Below, in pieces: positions 42,281-50,996 of a DNA stretch of 64,000 nt; the stretch's first letter is position 1; each line of letters opens with the position of its first letter. The notes under the pieces are model-generated. The model worked only from the letters and a program-made list of their open reading frames with translations, searched no databases and was not told where the DNA came from. Origin of the DNA: G963668345 sp965206025 (GTDB lineage: Bacteria > Acidobacteriota > Terriglobia > Bryobacterales > UBA6623); assembly GCA_965206025.1 (NCBI GenBank), contig CBDBIU010000003.1, forward strand, positions 620,001 through 684,000. The letters are read 5' to 3'. The position numbers were made by a program, and so were the translations under genes.

Positions 42281-44004
42281 GTGAGCGTCCAACTCCATAA
42301 GAGACAGACCTGCCGAGTCTGCGGCGGCTCGAATCTTCGTCCAGTCCTTTCCCTGGGATCGCAGCCGCTGGCCAACGCCTTCTTGCAGTCACCGGAAGAG
42401 CTCGCCGGCGAGGCCCGGTATCCGCTGGATGTCTACCTGTGCGAGACCTGCTCGCTGGTGCAGCTACTCGACGTTGTCGACCCCGGAGCGCTGTTTTCCA
42501 ACTACCTGTATCTGACCGGTACTTCCGAGACGATGGAGCGCCATCATGCGGCCTACGCCGGCACGCTCGTCGGGATGCTGGCTCTAGAAGACGATGACCT
42601 CGTGGTCGAGGTGGGCAGCAATGACGGCACTCTGCTGGGGCACTTCCAAAGACGAGGCCTACGGGTGCTGGGGATCGAGCCGGCGGCTAACATCGCCGAG
42701 CTGGCCAACGAGCGGGGTATTCGAACCCTCAGCCGTTTCTTTTCGCCTTCGACGGCCGCCCAGGCGCGGCAGGCCTACGGAGAGGCGAAAGCGGTTCTTG
42801 CTAATAATGTCCTCGCCCACGTTGATGATGTGCAGGGTTTCGTCGAGGGGTGCATGCATCTGCTGAATCCGGCCGGCTTGCTGGTCGTCGAAGTGCCGCA
42901 TCTGCGCCGGCTAATCGAAAAACTTGAGTATGATACGATCTACCACGAGCATCTGTGCTATTTCTCGGCGACAGCTCTGGCGCGGCTTTGCGGGCGATCG
43001 GATCTATCCATTGTCCGAGCCGATGAGACGCCCGTTCACGGCGGCTCGTTGCGTCTCTATATCGGCCGGGAACAGCACCATGGCCCCCACGGCCGGGAGG
43101 TGCTCGAGCTGTTGAAAACCGAGCAGGCCGAGGGACTGACTTCGCAGCCGACTCTCGGCGGATTCGCCAGGCGCGTGGCCGCGAATCGACGGGCCATTCG
43201 TCGGCTCTTGGACGATTTGGCCGGTCAAGGGAAAACTCTGGCCGGCTACGGGGCGCCGGCAAAGGCGACAACGTTGTTAAATTACTGGGCTCTTCCGGGT
43301 TTTTAGTGGGTGGCCAACGGGTAGCCGGCTCCTCCATCCTGCCGACCCGACGTCGCCCGCAGTCACATCGGAGCCCAAAAGGCGGCCAAGAAATCCCCAA
43401 ATACCCTACACGCCAGTCCGGTCGTGGGCAACTCGTAAAGGGAATAAGACACTGATAAACAGGGAGTTATCTCTTTGAGTGTGGCCACTGGATGACAGTT
43501 GTGGATCCGCATTTCACAGCCTTCGGGAGACTGTACGACTACCTGCCAGCAGCCTTGCTCTACTCGTAACCCTTTGTTTATCAGTAATTCTTTTTGGCCA
43601 ACGCAGTCGCCGCCCGGCCTTGGGGGCCGTAGAGTTGTCACGAAGCCCTTGAATGGCACCGAAGCAGGCTCCGGGAGGTCGGCCTCACAGTGGCGAGGGA
43701 TCCGTCACTCACCGCCGCCAGCCACTAAAATCCCAGAAGAGCCAATTACTGCGGCATCGGTCCCAGCAAATTGCCCTACCTAGTGGATAAGAATCCCTGG
43801 AAAGTAGGCCGCTATCAGCCGGGTACGGGCATACCGGTTCTCGGGGTCGAGACGTTGCTCGAGCGCAAACCCGACTACGTATTGATTCTCCCCTGGAACC
43901 TCCAGAGCGAAGTCGTCGAGCAGCAGCGTGAATACGCTGAACGGGGCGGGCGATTCATCGTGCCCCTTCCCGAACCGAGGATTCTCCCAAGCGAATGCGC
44001 GTAG
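42281..44004 (+). pseudogene. NDP-sugar C-methyltransferase split by a small ISL3-like element
   Basis: The protein has an N-terminal zinc-binding domain (TCRVCGGSNLRPVLSLGSQP, CETCSLVQL), a SAM-binding core (VVEVGSNDGTLLGHF) and the start of the C-terminal domain (GKTLAGYGAPAKATTLLNY). After the element and one AATTACTG are removed it continues CGIGPSKLPYLVDKNPWKVG and LPWNLQSEVVEQ to the stop at 44,004. The full length would be about 420 residues, as expected for C-methyltransferases acting on keto-deoxysugars. It precedes rfbF with an overlap, so its likely substrate is a CDP-4-keto sugar. The GTG at 42,281 is chosen as start; an ATG at 42,197 is an alternative. Confidence 0.85.
43288..43743. 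mobile_element. 456-bp non-autonomous ISL3-like element (MITE), copy 2
   Basis: It is identical to copy 1 except for one visible base deletion (CCCTTTGTT in place of CCCTATTGTT). The target duplication is AATTACTG at 43,280-43,287 and 43,744-43,751. It interrupts the C-methyltransferase, whose frame is perfectly restored by its removal. Near-identity to copy 1 means both moved recently. Confidence 0.94.
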
Positions 44005-44765
44005 TGATCCTGGCAGGCGGCCGCGGCACCCGACTGGCCGAAGAAACGACGATCCGCCCCAAGCCGATCGTCGAGATCGGCGACAAGCCGCTCCTGTGGC
44101 ACCTGATGAATATTTACGCTCACTACGGCCACGAAGACTTTTTGGTCGCTTGCGGCTATAAGGGTGAACTGATCAAGAAATATTTCCATAATTTCTTCGA
44201 CCACCACAGCGACTATTTCTTGGATCTCAGAGACGGCTCCCGAGAAGTCATAAACTCCTGCGATTTAGACTGGCGGGTCGGTTTGATTGACACCGGGTCC
44301 GATACCATGACTGGCGGCCGCATCCTTCGGCTCAAGCCGTGGCTCCAGGAGGAAACCTTTATGGTGACCTACGGCGACGCGCTGGGGGACATCGACATCG
44401 TCGGGTTGACCCGTTTCCATCGCTCGCATGGGGCATTGGCGACGGTGACGGCCGTGCGCCCGCCGGCGCGGTTCGGCGCCTTGACCCTGGAAGGCGACAC
44501 GGTGCGCGAGTTTTCCGAGAAACCTCAAATGGGGGAAGGCTGGATCAATGGCGGCTTTTTTGTTTTTGAGCCGGGGGTCTTCGCCTATCTCAAAGACGAC
44601 CAAACGATCTTGGAACGTGACCCGCTGGAGCGCCTGGCGGAAGCGAAGCAACTGCGAGCCTACCGGCACGAGGGTTTCTGGCAGCCAATGGACACGCTGC
44701 GGGACAAGCAATTACTTGAATCGCTTTGGGCTGGCGGGAAGCCCCCTTGGAGGATTTGGGAGTAA
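43995..44765 (+). CDS. rfbF: Glucose-1-phosphate cytidylyltransferase
   Basis: This enzyme makes CDP-glucose from glucose-1-phosphate and CTP. It has 256 residues and the nucleotidyltransferase motif VVILAGGRGTRLAEETTIRP followed by KPIVEIGDKPLLWHLMNIY. Also seen are FMVTYGDALGDID and GWINGGFFVFEPG. The start overlaps the end of the broken methyltransferase gene by ten bases, so translation was coupled. Together with rfbG it gives CDP-4-keto-6-deoxyglucose, a precursor of branched or dideoxy sugars in surface polysaccharide. Confidence 0.95.
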   Translation: MRVVILAGGRGTRLAEETTIRPKPIVEIGDKPLLWHLMNIYAHYGHEDFLVACGYKGELIKKYFHNFFDHHSDYFLDLRDGSREVINSCDLDWRVGLIDTGSDTMTGGRILRLKPWLQEETFMVTYGDALGDIDIVGLTRFHRSHGALATVTAVRPPARFGALTLEGDTVREFSEKPQMGEGWINGGFFVFEPGVFAYLKDDQTILERDPLERLAEAKQLRAYRHEGFWQPMDTLRDKQLLESLWAGGKPPWRIWE

Positions 44766-44834
44766 AGACCGAAGGGCCCGATTCCTTGATCGGCGGGGAC
44801 CTCCGAGCGGTCTCACCGAACGGCGAAAATCAAC

Positions 44835-45815
44835 GTGGAAGGGTTTTGGAAAGATCGGAACGTTTTCGTCACCGGCGCCACTGGGCTGCTGGGATCCTGG
44901 CTGGTCGAGGAACTGCTGGACCGGCAGGCGCGCGTGACTTGCCTGTTGCGGGACTGGGTCCCGGGGAGCAAGTTCGCCGAGGAAGGTTTTCTGGCCCGGA
45001 CGAACGTCGTCCGCGGGGAGCTCGAAGACTGCCATGTCCTGCTGCGAGCCCTGAACGAGTACGAAGTCGACTCCGTGTTCCACCTCGGCGCGCAGACGAT
45101 CGTCGGCACGGCCTCGCGTTCTCCTCTTTCCACCTTCGAGGCCAATATCCGAGGGACCTGGAATCTGTTGGAGGCCTGCCGCGGGTGCCCGAAAACGGTA
45201 GAGCGGGTCTTGGTCGCTTCCAGTGACAAGGCTTATGGCTGCCACGCGGAACTTCCCTATACCGAGCAAACCGAGCTACGGGGGAGTTTCCCCTATGATG
45301 TGTCCAAGTCGTGCGTCGACCTGATCGCTCTTTCGTATTTCGAGACTTACGGCACGCCGGTCGCCATCACGCGCAGCGGCAATCTCTTCGGCGGGGGGGA
45401 CATGAACTTCAACCGCCTGGTTCCCGGGACGATTCGCTCGGCGCTGCGGGACGAGCCGCCCGTCATACGAAGCGACGGCTCCTATGTTCGCGATTACTTC
45501 TATGTGCGCGACGCCGTCAACGCCAATCTGCGGCTGGCCGAGCGGCTGCTCGACGACGGCGTCCTGGGCCAAGCGTTTAATTTCGGGACGGAACAGCCCT
45601 TGTCGGTAACCGATCTCGTGGATCTGATTCTCCGGCTCTGCGACAAGACAGACCTTCAACGGCGGGTGTTGAACGAAGCCAGTCACGAGATCCCCAAGCA
45701 ATACTTGGACTGTTCGAAGGCGCGCGATCGACTAAACTGGCGGCCTGGCTACTCGCTCGAAGAAGGGATGCAAGAGACCATCTCCTGGTATCGCCAGCAG
45801 GTGAGCGGCCAGTAA
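44835..45815 (+). CDS. rfbG: CDP-glucose 4,6-dehydratase
   Basis: This short-chain dehydrogenase-type enzyme of 326 residues converts CDP-glucose to CDP-4-keto-6-deoxyglucose. The NAD-binding motif is VFVTGATGLLGSWLVEELL, the catalytic Y-x-x-x-K is in PYDVSKSCVDL, and SDKAYG is as in the family. The start is GTG at 44,835. The spacing to rfbF is 69 bases. If the methyltransferase upstream is really lost, the branched-sugar pathway would stop at this product or use other enzymes elsewhere. Confidence 0.95.
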   Translation: MEGFWKDRNVFVTGATGLLGSWLVEELLDRQARVTCLLRDWVPGSKFAEEGFLARTNVVRGELEDCHVLLRALNEYEVDSVFHLGAQTIVGTASRSPLSTFEANIRGTWNLLEACRGCPKTVERVLVASSDKAYGCHAELPYTEQTELRGSFPYDVSKSCVDLIALSYFETYGTPVAITRSGNLFGGGDMNFNRLVPGTIRSALRDEPPVIRSDGSYVRDYFYVRDAVNANLRLAERLLDDGVLGQAFNFGTEQPLSVTDLVDLILRLCDKTDLQRRVLNEASHEIPKQYLDCSKARDRLNWRPGYSLEEGMQETISWYRQQVSGQ

Positions 45816-45837
45816 TCGGATCTTGTCGGGCGGGGAT

Positions 45838-45959
45838 GGGACTGTCATGGGGACAGGCACCATGGTGGCATCTTGTTGGTTTGCTGTTGTCCGCCCCAGG
45901 CTCGTAGGTTCGTCGTACGCAACGAGTTGTTCCCAGTGCCTGTCCCGGGGAACGGTCCC
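45838..45959. repeat. 122-bp inverted-repeat intergenic element
   Basis: The ends are imperfect inverted repeats. The left end reads GGGACTGTCATGGGGACAGG and the right end in reverse GGGACCGTTCCCCGGGACAG. Both share the GGGACAGGCAC core. The interior is partly self-complementary. It looks like a paired REP-type (BIME) element between rfbG and the VapC-like gene. No gene is inside. Confidence 0.65.
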
Positions 45960-45991
45960 ATCATCATCCGCGCGTTGACCTTGGGGGCGGG

Positions 45992-46441
45992 TCAGGGCAG
46001 GGTTTGGAATCCGAAATGGCACTGTCGGAAGTGCGCGTCCCGCGTCAGCGCGTGAAGAAGTTTGAGTTCGTCCATGACCACGAAGCTCGTCAGGTCGGTG
46101 AACGAGATGCGTGGCTTGTCGCGGTAGCGGAGGCGAAGCTTGAATGCCTTTTCTAACCGTGTCGGCGTAACGTGTTCGACAGCCAGTAGGCCGAGCGATT
46201 GGGCCTGGAAGATCCCCCCACAGAACCGCTCGGCCTCCTCGAACGGCCGGCGAGCAAACAGGCGGGTGATCGTTTCGTCGAGGACGTAGTCCGTGGTGAC
46301 CCAGGGAGCCGCCTGGTCGGCATACTTTTGACGCAGACTTCGCACCTCGGAGTGAGCCGCGTCGGCAGCGTCTTCCAGCGCCAGCCAACCCCAGGTATCG
46401 ACAAACAGGGGAGGAGTCTCAGCTGCCGTAGAGCGCTTCAT
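45992..46441 (-). CDS. PIN-domain (VapC-type) toxin
   Basis: A PIN-domain RNase of about 149 residues. Acidic residues are in PLFVDTWGWLAL, TTDYVLDETITRLF and ISFTDLTSFVVMDEL, the set that binds metal. The start at 46,441 (MKRSTAAETPP) is preferred because it follows the antitoxin frame and the fold begins soon after. It overlaps the antitoxin gene by 23 bases. A VapBC-like toxin-antitoxin role is inferred from the pair. Confidence 0.85.
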   Translation of the reverse strand: MKRSTAAETPPLFVDTWGWLALEDAADAAHSEVRSLRQKYADQAAPWVTTDYVLDETITRLFARRPFEEAERFCGGIFQAQSLGLLAVEHVTPTRLEKAFKLRLRYRDKPRISFTDLTSFVVMDELKLLHALTRDAHFRQCHFGFQTLP

Positions 46442-46646
46442 CGATGCCGACGGTGAGTTCGCCGTCGCTTCCGATACCGCTGACCGCAAGCAGCGGATCG
46501 ACCTTGCTCTTGGCGCGGCTTCGCGCGCCGCCGCGCTTTCGGAGTTTCGAACGGATCAGCTCGGCCATGCTCAGGCGCCGCCTGAAGGCTTCTTCGCGAA
46601 GCTGGTCGTGCAGCTCCTCGGGCAGGAAGATCGTGGTCCGCTTCAC
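46419..46646 (-). CDS. Ribbon-helix-helix (CopG-type) antitoxin
   Basis: A 75-residue protein beginning MKRTTIFLPEELHDQLREEA, followed by FRRRLSMAELIRSKL. This is the beta-strand and two helices of a ribbon-helix-helix DNA-binding domain. The C-terminal third is likely the toxin-binding tail. It is translated just ahead of the PIN toxin and should repress the pair's own promoter, located in the 46,647-46,680 region (TATATATG-like sequence). Confidence 0.87.
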   Translation of the reverse strand: MKRTTIFLPEELHDQLREEAFRRRLSMAELIRSKLRKRGGARSRAKSKVDPLLAVSGIGSDGELTVGIDEALYGS

Positions 46647-46967
46647 GAGTCCATAATAACATATATATGTCGCTGTGAAGCGGTCGGCGGGAGCAAATCT
46701 GCCGCCCGGATTGTTAACCGCGGCCCCCGCGGGTTTTCCCGCGCCCCTTGCCCCGGACCGCGGATTAGCGACCGCTCTCCGCGTATTCTTGCCAACGGTT
46801 CGGGGTCAAGTAGCGCTCCATCGGTTCGCCTCGCCACGTGGCAAGAAAAGCGGGCGAGCCGGCGTGTGATCTCGACGCCGCGCAGGCCGCCGGACCCAAA
46901 CACGAGCGCCGGGAAGATATTCTCGAAACACTCGGCGCGCCGTGATACCGCGGCGGGACCGGCCTCG
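46647..46967. other. Intergenic stretch between the toxin-antitoxin pair and carB
   Basis: No gene is supported. AATAACATATATATGTCG at about 46,653-46,670 is an A/T-rich palindromic patch just upstream of the antitoxin start and may be its operator. The rest carries an open frame on the minus strand reading ECFENIFPALVFGSGG, without a recognised family. Confidence 0.4.
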
Positions 46968-49900
46968 TCAACCAACCTGTTCGCTGGCGTGCAGTTCTTG
47001 CAGCGCCGCGACTTGAGGTTGTCGCTCCCGTCGAGCGGCGATGCCTTCGGCCGCGGCTCTCGCTCCGCTGAGGGTAGTGACGCAGGGAACGTGCTGCTGC
47101 ATGGCGGCGCGGCGGATGGCTTTCTCGTCGCGGAAGGAATGCGCCCCGGCCGGGGTGTTGACGACCAGGTCGACTGCACCGCCCTTGATTAAGTCCACGA
47201 GGTTGGGGCGGCCTTCGTTGACCTTGAGTACGGTGCGGCACTCCAGGCCCGCCTCTCGCAGCGAGGAGGCGGTTCCGCGCGTGGCGATGAGCGAGAAGCC
47301 TAGGCCGGCGAACTTCTGGGCTACCTTGGTCGCCGCGGCTCGATGGGGGTCGGTGACGCTAATAAATACCGAGCCTTGCGTGGGAAGCGCTTGGCCGGCG
47401 CTGAGCTGAGCTTTCGCAAAAGCTTCACCGAAGGTGGCGCCGATGCCCATGACCTCCCCGGTAGAGCGCATCTCGGGGCCCAGAATGGGGTCGACCCCGG
47501 GGAACTTGTTGAAGGGGAAAACGGGCGACTTGACGCAGTTGCGTTTGACGGGCAGCACGCCCTCCGGCAAGTCGTAATCGCGCAGCTTGCGTCCCAGCAT
47601 GAGTCCGACGGCAATCTTCGCCAGCGGGACGCCGGTCGATTTGCTGACATAGGGAACCGTTCGCGAGGCACGCGGGTTGACCTCGATCACGTAGACTTGC
47701 CCGCCACAGATCGCATACTGCGCGTTCATCAGCCCGATGACGTGGAGCCGGCGGGCCAAACGCACGGTGTAATCGCGAATCGTCTCCAGATGCTCGGGGG
47801 CGATCGAGGCGGAAGGGAGTACGCAGGAGCTATCGCCTGAATGAACGCCGGCTTCCTCGATATGTTCCATGATGCCGCCGATCAGCACGTCCTCGCCGTC
47901 GGAAAGAGCGTCCACGTCGACTTCGGTGGCGTCCTCGAGAAAGCGGTCGATCAAGACCGGCCGCTCCTGCGAATAGACCACCGCCTCGCGCATGTAGCTG
48001 TCGACCGTCGGTTGGTCGTAGGCAATCACCATGGCGCGGCCGCCGAGCACGTAGCTGGGGCGAACCAGAACCGGATAGCCGATCCGCCGGGCGACCTCAA
48101 ACGCTTCCTCGGGGCGGGTGGCCGTGCCGTTGGCCGGAGAGGGGATATCGAGCTCCTCGAGAAGCTTTCCGAAACGGTCCCGGTCTTCCGCCAGATCGAT
48201 CGATTCCGGGTCGGTGCCGATGATGGGCACCCCGTGGGATTTGAGCGGGAGCGCCAGCGTCAAAGGCGTCTGGCCGCCGAACTGTACAATGACGCCGTCC
48301 GGCTTCTCGGTGTCGAAGATGTTGAGCACGTTTTCAAGCATCAGCGGCTCGAAATAGAGCCGATCGCTGGTGTCGTAGTCGGTCGAGACGGTCTCGGGAT
48401 TGCAGTTGACCATGATCGACTCGTAATCCGCCTCCTGAAGCGCAAACGAAGCGTGGCAGCAACAGTAGTCGAACTCGATTCCCTGGCCGACGCGGTTGGG
48501 ACCGCTGCCGAGAATCATGACTTTCCGGCGATCGCTGGGTTCCGCCTCGCATTCCCACTCATAGGCAGAATAAAGATACGGCGTGTAGCTCTCGAATTCC
48601 GCGGCGCAAGTGTCGACGCGCTTGAATATCGCGCGGATGCCGGCCGCTTTTCTCTTCTCCCGAACGGCGTCTTCGCTAGCCGACCACATGAGCGCCAGCG
48701 AGGCGTCGGACAGCCCGTAACGCTTGGCCTGCTCGAGGGATTCGCGGGGAACGGTTTCCAGGGATTGGCCTTCGAGCTCTCGTTCAAAGTCGACGATGGT
48801 CTTGATTTGGTGTAGAAACCAGGGGTCGATGCGGGTCATCTCCGCGATTTTTTGCACCGAGTATCCTTCGGAGAGCGCGAAGCGGATGTAGTTCAGCCGA
48901 TCGGGCGTGGCCGTATAGAGCCGCCGCTGGATCAGTTCCGGATCGAAAACCTCCGAGCCTTCCTTCTTCCCGGTTTCAAGACTGCGGATGGCCTTCGACA
49001 GAGCATGCTTGAAGGTCCGCCCGATGGACATGACCTCGCCGATGCTTTTCATCTGTACGCCGAGTAGAGGTTCGCTGCCGGGGAACTTTTCAAACTGCCA
49101 TTTGGGAATTTTCACCACCACGTAGTCGATCGTCGGCTCGAAGCAGGCCGGGGTCTTGCGGGTGATGTCGTTCGAGATTTCATCAAGCCGAAAACCGACG
49201 GCCAGTTTGGCGGCGATTTTGGCGATCGGGAAGCCGGTGGCTTTCGAGGCCAGCGCCGAGCTTCTGGATACTCGCGGGTTCATCTCGATGACCACCATCC
49301 GCCCTGTTTGCGGTTCGATGGCAAACTGGACGTTCGAGCCGCCGGTGTCGACGCCGACCTCGCGCAGACAGGCCAGCGCGCCGTCCCGCATCATCTGGTA
49401 TTCGCGGTCGGTCAGCGTCTGCGCGGGGGCTACGGTGATCGAGTCGCCGGTATGAACCCCCATGGGGTCGAAGTTCTCGATCGAGCAGACGACGATACAG
49501 TTGTCATTGAGGTCGCGCATGACCTCGAGCTCGAATTCCTTCCAGCCCAGGACGCTTTCCTCGATGAGCACTTCATGCACCGGAGAGATTTCGAGGGCGC
49601 GAGTGAGCAGCTCGGCCATCTCTTCGCTGTTGTAAGCCAGCCCGCCGCCCGAGCCGCCGAGGGTGAAACTCGGCCGCAGAATGACGGGGTAGCCGACCTC
49701 GCCGGCGAACTCCAGACCGTCTTCGAGGTTGTTGACCAGTTGGGACTGCGGCACGTCAAGGCCGATGCCGCGCATGGCGTCCTTGAAGAGCAGCCGATCT
49801 TCGGCCTTCTTGATGGCCTCGAGCTTGGCTCCGATCAGCTCGACGCCGTATTCCTCCAAGACGCCGGCTTCGGCCAGCTCAACCGAAAGGTTCAGAGCGG

Positions 49901-50180
49901 TTTGTCCGCCAACGGTAGACAGCAGTGCGTCGGGACGCTCGCGGCGGATGATCTCTCTCAGGTACTCGATGGTGAGCGGCTCGATATAGGTTTTTTCGGC
50001 CAGCTCGGGGTCGGTCATGATGGTGGCCGGGTTGGAGTTGACCAGCACCACTTCATAGCCCTCGCTCCTGAGCGCCTTACAGGCCTGGGTTCCCGAATAG
50101 TCGAACTCGCAGGCCTGGCCGATCACGATCGGCCCCGAGCCGATGATCAGGATCTTGTTGATGTCGCTACGTTTAGGCAT
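46968..50180 (-). CDS. carB: Carbamoyl-phosphate synthase large subunit
   Basis: This subunit makes carbamoyl phosphate from bicarbonate, ammonia and two ATP for pyrimidine and arginine synthesis. It has 1070 residues, full length. The first ATP-grasp half opens DINKILIIGSGPIVIGQACE, and the second half contains KVMILGSGPNRVGQGIEFDY. ATP-grasp signatures include EVNPRASRTVPYVSKSTGVP and EMNPRVSRSSALASKATGFP. The C-terminal MGS-like allosteric domain has FSLIATRGTASSLREAG. carA lies upstream on the same strand but is separated by 816 bases of repeat-bearing sequence, unlike the usual tight pair. Confidence 0.98.
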   Translation of the reverse strand: MPKRSDINKILIIGSGPIVIGQACEFDYSGTQACKALRSEGYEVVLVNSNPATIMTDPELAEKTYIEPLTIEYLREIIRRERPDALLSTVGGQTALNLSVELAEAGVLEEYGVELIGAKLEAIKKAEDRLLFKDAMRGIGLDVPQSQLVNNLEDGLEFAGEVGYPVILRPSFTLGGSGGGLAYNSEEMAELLTRALEISPVHEVLIEESVLGWKEFELEVMRDLNDNCIVVCSIENFDPMGVHTGDSITVAPAQTLTDREYQMMRDGALACLREVGVDTGGSNVQFAIEPQTGRMVVIEMNPRVSRSSALASKATGFPIAKIAAKLAVGFRLDEISNDITRKTPACFEPTIDYVVVKIPKWQFEKFPGSEPLLGVQMKSIGEVMSIGRTFKHALSKAIRSLETGKKEGSEVFDPELIQRRLYTATPDRLNYIRFALSEGYSVQKIAEMTRIDPWFLHQIKTIVDFERELEGQSLETVPRESLEQAKRYGLSDASLALMWSASEDAVREKRKAAGIRAIFKRVDTCAAEFESYTPYLYSAYEWECEAEPSDRRKVMILGSGPNRVGQGIEFDYCCCHASFALQEADYESIMVNCNPETVSTDYDTSDRLYFEPLMLENVLNIFDTEKPDGVIVQFGGQTPLTLALPLKSHGVPIIGTDPESIDLAEDRDRFGKLLEELDIPSPANGTATRPEEAFEVARRIGYPVLVRPSYVLGGRAMVIAYDQPTVDSYMREAVVYSQERPVLIDRFLEDATEVDVDALSDGEDVLIGGIMEHIEEAGVHSGDSSCVLPSASIAPEHLETIRDYTVRLARRLHVIGLMNAQYAICGGQVYVIEVNPRASRTVPYVSKSTGVPLAKIAVGLMLGRKLRDYDLPEGVLPVKRNCVKSPVFPFNKFPGVDPILGPEMRSTGEVMGIGATFGEAFAKAQLSAGQALPTQGSVFISVTDPHRAAATKVAQKFAGLGFSLIATRGTASSLREAGLECRTVLKVNEGRPNLVDLIKGGAVDLVVNTPAGAHSFRDEKAIRRAAMQQHVPCVTTLSGARAAAEGIAARRERQPQVAALQELHASEQVG

Positions 50181-50996
50181 TCGGTTTCGTTAGCCGGCGA
50201 CGGCAAAAACGGGTCTAGGCGAAAAATGGGTGGCGACCTGTCGCCGACCTCCGGTTGGCCGTGAGTTTTTCGTGTAAGTTATTGCATTAACAATAGTTAC
50301 TAGGTAATTGGCTTTGTTTGGTATTTTTCTCTCGTGGTCGAGCGTGATGCCGGGTCTTCGGAGTCTCCCCTCTCAGGATAGCCAGAATCATGGGTACGGC
50401 ATGCCGTACCCCTACAGGATCACGGGTGGCAGGCGGCGCCCCCGCAGTCTGAACGGGCCATGCGGCATTGGGGCAAGCGGGCGCGATGAATCGCGCCCCT
50501 ACGCCTCGAACGGCGGGGCCTTGCTCCACGGCTGCTGGTCGCCGGTGAGAAAAATGGGCTAACCAAGCCAGTCGCCACCCGTACTGAAAACAACCGGCAA
50601 CTTGTTGATTCCATACTGGTTGTTAGAAATTGGGTTTGTTTGGTATTTTCCCCCTCGTGGTTGAGTGTGAAGCTGGGTCTCGTCGGCATCCCTCTTCAGG
50701 ATAGCGAGCGTGTCAAGTGTCTCCACGCGAGGGGCCGGAAACAGCCGCAGGTCTGGGCCAAACGGCGGCCCAGCCCTTCGCTACGAGGCTGCTGTCGAGA
50801 TTGTTGAGCGCGGCGCCTCCCGCGTTTTACTCCGCCCCTGCCGGGGCTTTGCCGAGTCTGCCATGCCACCCACGGTTTCGCCTAGGCGGCTCCACCGTGG
50901 GCTACTATCCTACGCCCCTCCGGGGCTGCCAGCCGCCGGCGAGAAAAGTGGATTAGCAGCCAGCGGCGCCAGGGTCCGACCGTAGGCGCGGATCCG
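50181..50996. repeat. Intergenic region between carA and carB with dispersed repeats
   Basis: No gene is supported in 816 bases. Two diverged copies of one segment lie at about 50,305-50,390 and 50,627-50,712, sharing TTTGTTTGGTATTTTY, CTCGTGGTYGAGYGTGA and TCAGGATAGC. REP-like palindromes are at 50,394-50,411 (GGTACGGCATGCCGTACC) and about 50,485-50,503. A third motif, CGCCGGYGAGAAAARTGG, occurs at about 50,550 and 50,936 and again at the window's right end (63,980-64,000). This is an accumulation of small dispersed elements splitting an operon. Confidence 0.7.

Noticed and set aside
42063..42284. Small gene coupled to otsB by ATGA
   Set aside because: It opens plausibly (MSLRLLYCLYPF) but becomes R/P/G-rich without a domain and overlaps the likely methyltransferase start region.
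47841..50264. Long plus-strand frames opposite carB
   Set aside because: carB is a full-length, motif-complete gene on the minus strand; the others are shadows.
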